Assembly: GCA_052387115.1 (NCBI GenBank)
Contig: JBQTJM010000411.1
Span: 1 to 25,775, forward strand
Reading direction: 5' to 3'
Source of the DNA: JACCXJ01 sp052387115
GTDB lineage: Bacteria > Pseudomonadota > Gammaproteobacteria > JACCXJ01
Length of the DNA stretch: 25,775 bases
Made by a program: the position numbers and the translations under genes. Shown here one piece after another: positions 22,153-25,775 of the stretch (positions are counted from its first letter, which is position 1; each line of letters opens with the position of its first letter). Below the pieces are notes generated by a model. That model did not search any database, was not told where the DNA came from, and saw only the letters and a list, made by a program, of their open reading frames with translations.

Positions 22153-22656
22153 ATGGCCACCATCACCTTGAAAGGCAACCCCATCCACACCAGCGGCGGC
22201 CTGCCTCCGATCGGCAGTCAGGCACCCGACTTTGTTCTGGTGGACGCCGCGCTCAACGACGTCACGCTCGCGACCTACGCCGGCAAGAAGAAGCTCCTCA
22301 ACATCGTGCCGAGCCTCGACACCCCGGTGTGTGCGATGTCCACGCGGCGATTCAACACGGCGGTGAAGGACCATCCCCAGGCGGTCTTCCTCATAGTGTC
22401 CGCCGATCTGCCCTTCGCCATGAGCCGGTTCTGCAAGGCGGAGGGGACGGAAAACGTCTTTACGCTGTCGCTCATGCGCAGTCGGGATTTCGCCCGTGAT
22501 TACGGGGTGCTGATCGAGGACGGGCCGCTCGCCGGTATCACGGCTCGGGCCGTCATCGTCCTGGACGCCGCGGACAAGGTCATCTATACGCAGCTCGTGC
22601 CAGAGATCGCCCACGAACCGGACTACGACCTGGCCCTGGCCGCGCTGCGCGGATGA
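22153..22656 (+). CDS. tpx: thiol peroxidase (Tpx-type peroxiredoxin)
   Basis: Reduces hydrogen and lipid peroxides using thioredoxin. The 167-residue protein has the atypical 2-Cys Tpx pattern: peroxidatic Cys60 in LNIVPSLDTPVCAMS and resolving Cys94 in SADLPFAMSRFCKAEG. The ARAVIVLD and LVPEIAHEPDYDLAL ending matches the family. No signal peptide is visible; Tpx is sometimes periplasmic, but this looks cytoplasmic. ATG 22153 follows CGGAGAAG. The TGA stop lies within the first unit of a 14-bp tandem array. Confidence 0.96.
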   Translation: MATITLKGNPIHTSGGLPPIGSQAPDFVLVDAALNDVTLATYAGKKKLLNIVPSLDTPVCAMSTRRFNTAVKDHPQAVFLIVSADLPFAMSRFCKAEGTENVFTLSLMRSRDFARDYGVLIEDGPLAGITARAVIVLDAADKVIYTQLVPEIAHEPDYDLALAALRG

Positions 22657-22692
22657 CGCTCAGTGGATGAAGCTCAATGGGTAGCTCGATTT
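22651..22692. repeat. 14-bp tandem repeat, 3 copies, at tpx stop
   Basis: GGATGACGCTCAGT (22651), GGATGAAGCTCAAT (22665) and GGGTAGCTCGATTT (22679) form a degenerating array. The tpx stop TGA is in unit 1, another TGA in unit 2 and a TAG in unit 3. A 14-bp period puts these three stops in the three different frames. Confidence 0.8.
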
Positions 22693-22948
22693 GAGCCGCT
22701 CCGGCACCCGACTCGGATTGTGAAAAAATACCGTCGCAAGTCATCCTGGTGCTACGCGGCCGCCGCACTGTCCTCGATAGATACGGGGGAGTGCATTGAA
22801 ATACATGAGGATTACGTGGGCGGCCCAGGTTTGCGACGGCGAGCGCCGCAGGTTGTTCCAAAAGGCCCCCGGTGGTTCGGCGCAACCCGAAGGCATGGCT
22901 GGCACTTGGTATGCACATCTACTCCCCGAAGTGTTTTGGAGGTGTACG

Positions 22949-23347
22949 ATGAACATACTGACGGCCACACTGAGATCGAACGCGACCCTGCCGGCCGGGC
23001 GACCCGCGCGTCTCCTGAGTCTCGCGCGCCTGCAGGGACAAAACCGGCGCTATCGCGGGAGCGGCGGGGTGAGCGCGGAAAATCGCGGCGCTGGGTTCCG
23101 GCCCGCATTTTTCGACAGCCGGACCGGCCTCGTCTATCTCTCCCAGTTCCCTGACGGCAGTTCCGCGCCGGTCCACCTCCTGGACGGTCTGCCACCCGAA
23201 TTGGTGGTGCAGCGCACCGCCGCCGGGCGCGTGGCCGCCGTCCGCGACTCCGTGGTGGCGGGGTTCGTCAGAGACGGTCGTTTTCTGACCCGCGACGAGG
23301 CCATGGTCGAGCTTGCGGAACGCGGGCGGGAGGTGCTATATGCCTAG
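22949..23347 (+). CDS. conserved-looking hypothetical protein, 132 residues
   Basis: I do not recognise a named family. ATG 22949 has a strong GGAGG 7 bases upstream. The N-terminal 50 residues are Arg/Leu-rich and basic (RPARLLSLARLQGQNRRYRG). The centre, GFRPAFFDSRTGLVYLSQFPDGSSAPVHLLDGLP (about residues 49–82), looks like a folded, evolutionarily maintained beta-rich module. The end is VAGFVRDGRFLTRDEAMVELAERG. No signal peptide, membrane segment or metal motif is seen. The 256 bp between the tpx array and this start hold overlapping open frames on both strands, none convincing. It overlaps the next small gene by 8 bp, so the pair is likely translated together. Confidence 0.6.
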   Translation: MNILTATLRSNATLPAGRPARLLSLARLQGQNRRYRGSGGVSAENRGAGFRPAFFDSRTGLVYLSQFPDGSSAPVHLLDGLPPELVVQRTAAGRVAAVRDSVVAGFVRDGRFLTRDEAMVELAERGREVLYA

Positions 23348-23636
23348 GCATATCGTTGCTATCGTAGCCGGCACATGTCTCCCCGCCGTTTTGCTTTTCC
23401 TCGTGTGCGCCATCAAGGGCATGCGCCGTTTTGGGGCCTTGGGGCTGTGGCTGGTCGGATGGGGTCTGGTTTTCGCCCAGATGAAGCAGGTGTTCGTGAT
23501 GCTGCATCCCCCGGCCGCGGAAGGGCGGCGGGTTGAGGCGGCGGCGCGTGGAAAACACCCCCCGCGTGAAAAAGGCCCCCTCGGCGTCGACCCTGACACA
23601 GCTGATCCGTTCACGCCGTACCGTCTACGCGTTTAG
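23340..23636 (+). CDS. small membrane protein, unknown
   Basis: A 98-residue predicted inner-membrane protein, family not recognised. Two hydrophobic segments are visible, about 5–24 (IVAIVAGTCLPAVLLFLVCAI) and about 29–50 (FGALGLWLVGWGLVFAQMKQV). They are followed by a polar, Pro/Arg-rich tail with no obvious fold. ATG 23340 follows GGGAGG and overlaps the preceding gene's stop. The tail overlaps the nitroreductase N-terminus by up to 89 bp in another frame, which is unusually long. Either the true end is disrupted, or the nitroreductase starts later. Confidence 0.45.
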   Translation: MPRHIVAIVAGTCLPAVLLFLVCAIKGMRRFGALGLWLVGWGLVFAQMKQVFVMLHPPAAEGRRVEAAARGKHPPREKGPLGVDPDTADPFTPYRLRV

Positions 23637-24132
23637 GCCCGAGCGAGCGCCGCGTGACGCGCTCGATCGGGCGCTGGACGCGGCGTGCTGGGCCCCCAAT
23701 CATCGTCTCACCGAGCCATGGCGTTTCTATGTGCTCGGTCCCGAGACCGCCGAGGCGGTCTGTGCGCTGAACGCCCAACTGGCGGAGCGCAAGAAAGGCC
23801 CAAAGGCCGCGGCGGACAAGCTCGCCCGCTGGCGTACGATGCCCGGCTGGGCCGTGGTGACCTGCCTGAATTCTCCCGATCCGATCCAGGCGCGCGAGGA
23901 CTACGGCGCCTGCTGTTGCGCCGTCCAGAATCTGATGCTGTGCCTGTGGGCCGAGGGTATCGGGACCAAGTGGAATACCGGAGGCGTCATCCGCGATCCC
24001 GGATTCTACGATCTGATATGGGCCGATCCCGAGGTGGAGACGGTGGTCGCGCTGTTGTGGTACGGTTATCCGGCCGAGGTGCCGACCACCCGGCGCAAAG
24101 CCCTCGCCGAGGTGTGTGTCGATCTGGCCTGA
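23548..24132 (+). CDS. nitroreductase family protein (YdjA-like)
   Basis: An FMN-dependent oxidoreductase of about 194 residues. TQLIRSRRTVYAFRPERAP carries the FMN-binding Arg pair, AACWAPNHRLTEPWRFYVL the second conserved block, and DYGACCCAVQNLMLCLWAEGIGTKWNTG the core helix with the G-x-x-W turn. VETVVALLWYGYPAEVP is the final phosphate-site strand. The short form and A-P-N-H resemble E. coli YdjA. A doublet CCC in the core helix is noteworthy but may be structural. Start is uncertain: GTG 23548 (GAGG 9 bases upstream), TTG 23533 or GTG 23566. The substrate is unknown. Confidence 0.88.
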   Translation: MENTPRVKKAPSASTLTQLIRSRRTVYAFRPERAPRDALDRALDAACWAPNHRLTEPWRFYVLGPETAEAVCALNAQLAERKKGPKAAADKLARWRTMPGWAVVTCLNSPDPIQAREDYGACCCAVQNLMLCLWAEGIGTKWNTGGVIRDPGFYDLIWADPEVETVVALLWYGYPAEVPTTRRKALAEVCVDLA

Positions 24133-24177
24133 TCCGCGTCGTCACGCTCATGAGCAGACAAGAAAAATCTCGATAGC

Positions 24178-25677
24178 ATGTCCCGAATCGTTGCTACGCG
24201 GACGAGTCACAGGCTCCTGCCGGACGCCCGCCGGGTGATCGCCAATCCGTACCTGCCAGATCAGGAAATAGTTCCCGGAGCCGATTCCCGGGCCGGACTG
24301 CTGATGCAGCGGATTCTGGATATCCCGGAAGCGCAGGTTGGTGCGGTCCTGGCTGGGCTCGTGGCGGACTTTTCGTTCCGACACAAAGGGCTTGAAGAGA
24401 TCCTGCAGCGCCACTTCGATCTGGTCGCCCACCATCTCGGTCCGGCCAATCACCTCTCTCGCGAGCGACGCCTGCTCATAGGCGCCTATTTCACCCACGA
24501 GTACTCCGTTGAAGCCGCCGCGCTCTTCAACCCGTCGATCGTGCTCGCACCCGACCAGGCCAACCTCCGCATCGGTGAGCGGCGCTTCGTGATGAGTCTA
24601 CGCGCGGTCGGCGAGGGACACATCTCATCCATCGAGTTCCGCTCCGGGGTGATCGACGCGGCGAGCAACCTGACATTCGACCCGCTCGGACCACAGCTCG
24701 TCACCGGCCGCCGTGCGTCGCCAAGCTGCTACGACAAGCGGCAGTTTCGCACTACGCTGGCCGAGCTGGAAGCAGAAAACGAGATCGCCTGGAGCGTCCT
24801 GGACCGACTCCCGGAACGGTTCACGATCGCCGAGCTGGAGGGCTCTCTGGCCTTGCTGGAAGTGCGCGGCCCTCCTCACGCCATAAGTTACGAGACCGAA
24901 AAGATCATCCGCATGCTCGCATCCTCGAATTACGTCACGAGCTTCCCTGCGGAATCGGCACTAACGGAACGCGTCATCTTTCCGGCCGGACCTCACGAAA
25001 CGCGCGGTATGGAGGATGCGCGGTTTGTCCGTTTCATCGAGAGCGACGGCAGCGTGAAATACTACGGGACCTATACGGCCTTCGATGGATTCAAGATACT
25101 TCCTCAGTTGATCGAGACTGAAGACTTCGTGTCGTTCACGATCTCGACGCTCAATGGCTCTGCTGCGCAGAATAAAGGCATGGCTTTGTTTCCACGCCAG
25201 ATCGACGGAAGATACGTCATGCTGTCCCGCAAGGATCGCGAGAACCTCCACCTCGCCACGTCGAGCGACGTGCGGTTTTGGAGCGATGTGACCGAGCTCC
25301 ATAGACCATCCAATCCGTGGGATCTCATGCAGATCGGCAACTGCGGCTCGCCGATGGAGACGGGGGCCGGGTGGCTGGTGCTCACGCATGGCGTGGGACC
25401 GATGAGACGATACGTTATCGGGGCACTGCTCCTCGATCTCGAAGACCCCCGGCGCGTTCTCGGCCATCTCCAAGATCCGCTACTCATTCCGGATGCGACG
25501 GAGCGCGAGGGTTACGTGCCGAACGTTCTTTACTCTTGCGGTGGACTCATCAACGGCGATCAACTGGTGCTTCCATACGGATTTTCAGATTCCGGAATCG
25601 GCATCGCGTTGATCCCGTTGGCGGATCTTCTGGCAGAGCTTCGAAGGCACGGGACCGATCATAATCACAGTACCTAG
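24178..25677 (+). CDS. GH130 family glycoside phosphorylase-like protein
   Basis: A 499-residue protein with a five-bladed beta-propeller of the GH130 type in its C-terminal 300 residues. GPHETRGMEDARFVRF contains the catalytic Asp (D280), followed by TYTAFDG, NKGMALFPRQIDGRYVMLSRKD, NLHLATSSDVRFW, GNCGSPMETGAGWLVLTHGVG and SCGGLINGDQLVLPYGFSDSGIGIAL. GH130 enzymes phosphorolyse or hydrolyse beta-mannosides such as mannosyl-glucose or mannobiose. About 185 residues of N-terminal, mainly helical sequence (LLPDARRVIANPYLPDQ, ILDIPEAQVGAVLAGLV) precede the propeller, longer than in the smallest members. Codon use is visibly more AT-rich than in the housekeeping genes, which may point to acquisition. 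ATG 24178 has no clear ribosome-binding site. A terminator follows. Confidence 0.88.
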   Translation: MSRIVATRTSHRLLPDARRVIANPYLPDQEIVPGADSRAGLLMQRILDIPEAQVGAVLAGLVADFSFRHKGLEEILQRHFDLVAHHLGPANHLSRERRLLIGAYFTHEYSVEAAALFNPSIVLAPDQANLRIGERRFVMSLRAVGEGHISSIEFRSGVIDAASNLTFDPLGPQLVTGRRASPSCYDKRQFRTTLAELEAENEIAWSVLDRLPERFTIAELEGSLALLEVRGPPHAISYETEKIIRMLASSNYVTSFPAESALTERVIFPAGPHETRGMEDARFVRFIESDGSVKYYGTYTAFDGFKILPQLIETEDFVSFTISTLNGSAAQNKGMALFPRQIDGRYVMLSRKDRENLHLATSSDVRFWSDVTELHRPSNPWDLMQIGNCGSPMETGAGWLVLTHGVGPMRRYVIGALLLDLEDPRRVLGHLQDPLLIPDATEREGYVPNVLYSCGGLINGDQLVLPYGFSDSGIGIALIPLADLLAELRRHGTDHNHST

Positions 25678-25700
25678 CTTTACACAGGCGTGCGAAACTG

Positions 25701-25722
25701 CCCTTCCTGTTTTCAGGAAGGG
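25701..25722 (+). terminator. hairpin terminator after GH130
   Basis: CCCTTCCTG, loop TTTT, CAGGAAGGG: a perfect 9-bp stem, followed by ATCGCTTTTCG. It lies 23 bp after the GH130 stop and is a good intrinsic terminator candidate despite a short T run. A second small hairpin (AAAGGC, GTTGA, GCCTTT) lies at about 25739–25756. An ATG at 25735 could begin a gene that leaves the window, but too little is visible to call it. Confidence 0.75.
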
Positions 25723-25775
25723 ATCGCTTTTCGATGGATAAAGGCGTTGAGCCTTTGGGTTTAATGAAGCGTAGC

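Noticed and set aside
22663..22948. Open frames between tpx and the 132-residue gene
   Set aside because: Several overlapping frames on both strands lack motifs and good start signals; one begins inside the tpx stop array.
1..25775. tRNA and rRNA genes, integrases or transposases
   Set aside because: No cloverleaf, rRNA core sequence or recombinase motif was recognised on either strand.

Overview
The window is a stretch of chromosome from a GC-rich, Gram-negative bacterium, most likely a gammaproteobacterium. The evidence is lipid A/KDO genes (lpxK, a Trm112-like gene, kdsB), the aat–ate–infA cluster, short-form queF beside cysZ, nagZ, a CspA-type cold-shock gene and a DUF4404 gene. No genus can be fixed from this sequence alone. 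Genes are dense and mostly housekeeping. I see no rRNA, tRNA, CRISPR, prophage or transposase gene.

Layout. (1) 1–2060: a REP-like palindromic element, an aldehyde dehydrogenase, and a convergent DUF4404 gene. (2) 2198–5655: a tight serine operon, serC (Methanosarcina-type), serA, serB. (3) 5816–7605: a two-gene polysaccharide block, a WecG/TagA/CpsF glycosyltransferase overlapping by ATGA an epimerase that closely resembles plant GDP-mannose 3,5-epimerase. (4) 7602–10629, minus strand: a RibD-C reductase, then nagZ followed by a TraB/GumN protein. (5) 10866–13373: an L,D-transpeptidase domain protein and an FkbM methyltransferase (plus strand) facing cysZ and queF (minus strand). (6) 13530–15528: lpxK, a Trm112-like gene and kdsB, overlapping or abutting. 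(7) 15529–18871: a repeat-rich spacer, csp, a low-molecular-weight phosphatase, then infA, ate and aat on the minus strand. (8) 19024–22656: a WbpE-like sugar aminotransferase, gcvT, a MITE-like palindromic element, gcvH and tpx. (9) 22949–25677: two unrecognised overlapping small genes, a nitroreductase and a GH130 glycoside phosphorylase-like gene, followed by a hairpin terminator.

The genes suggest linked serine/glycine/one-carbon metabolism (serCAB, gcvT, gcvH) and considerable envelope and surface-polysaccharide investment (WecG, GME-like, WbpE-like, FkbM, lpxK, kdsB, nagZ, L,D-transpeptidase, GH130).

The most unusual feature is non-coding. At least fifteen separate short tandem duplications (mostly 12–17 bp period, 2–5 copies, each with a different unit) lie in the spacers. 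Many begin exactly at a stop codon, so the stop is copied in every unit. In the FkbM/cysZ spacer one 15-bp array carries the stop codons of both convergent genes. After the L,D-transpeptidase and tpx genes the arrays close all three reading frames. I regard this recurrent 'stop-codon tandem array' pattern as the best candidate for something undescribed. Its function, if any, is unknown, and neutral local duplication is the simplest alternative.
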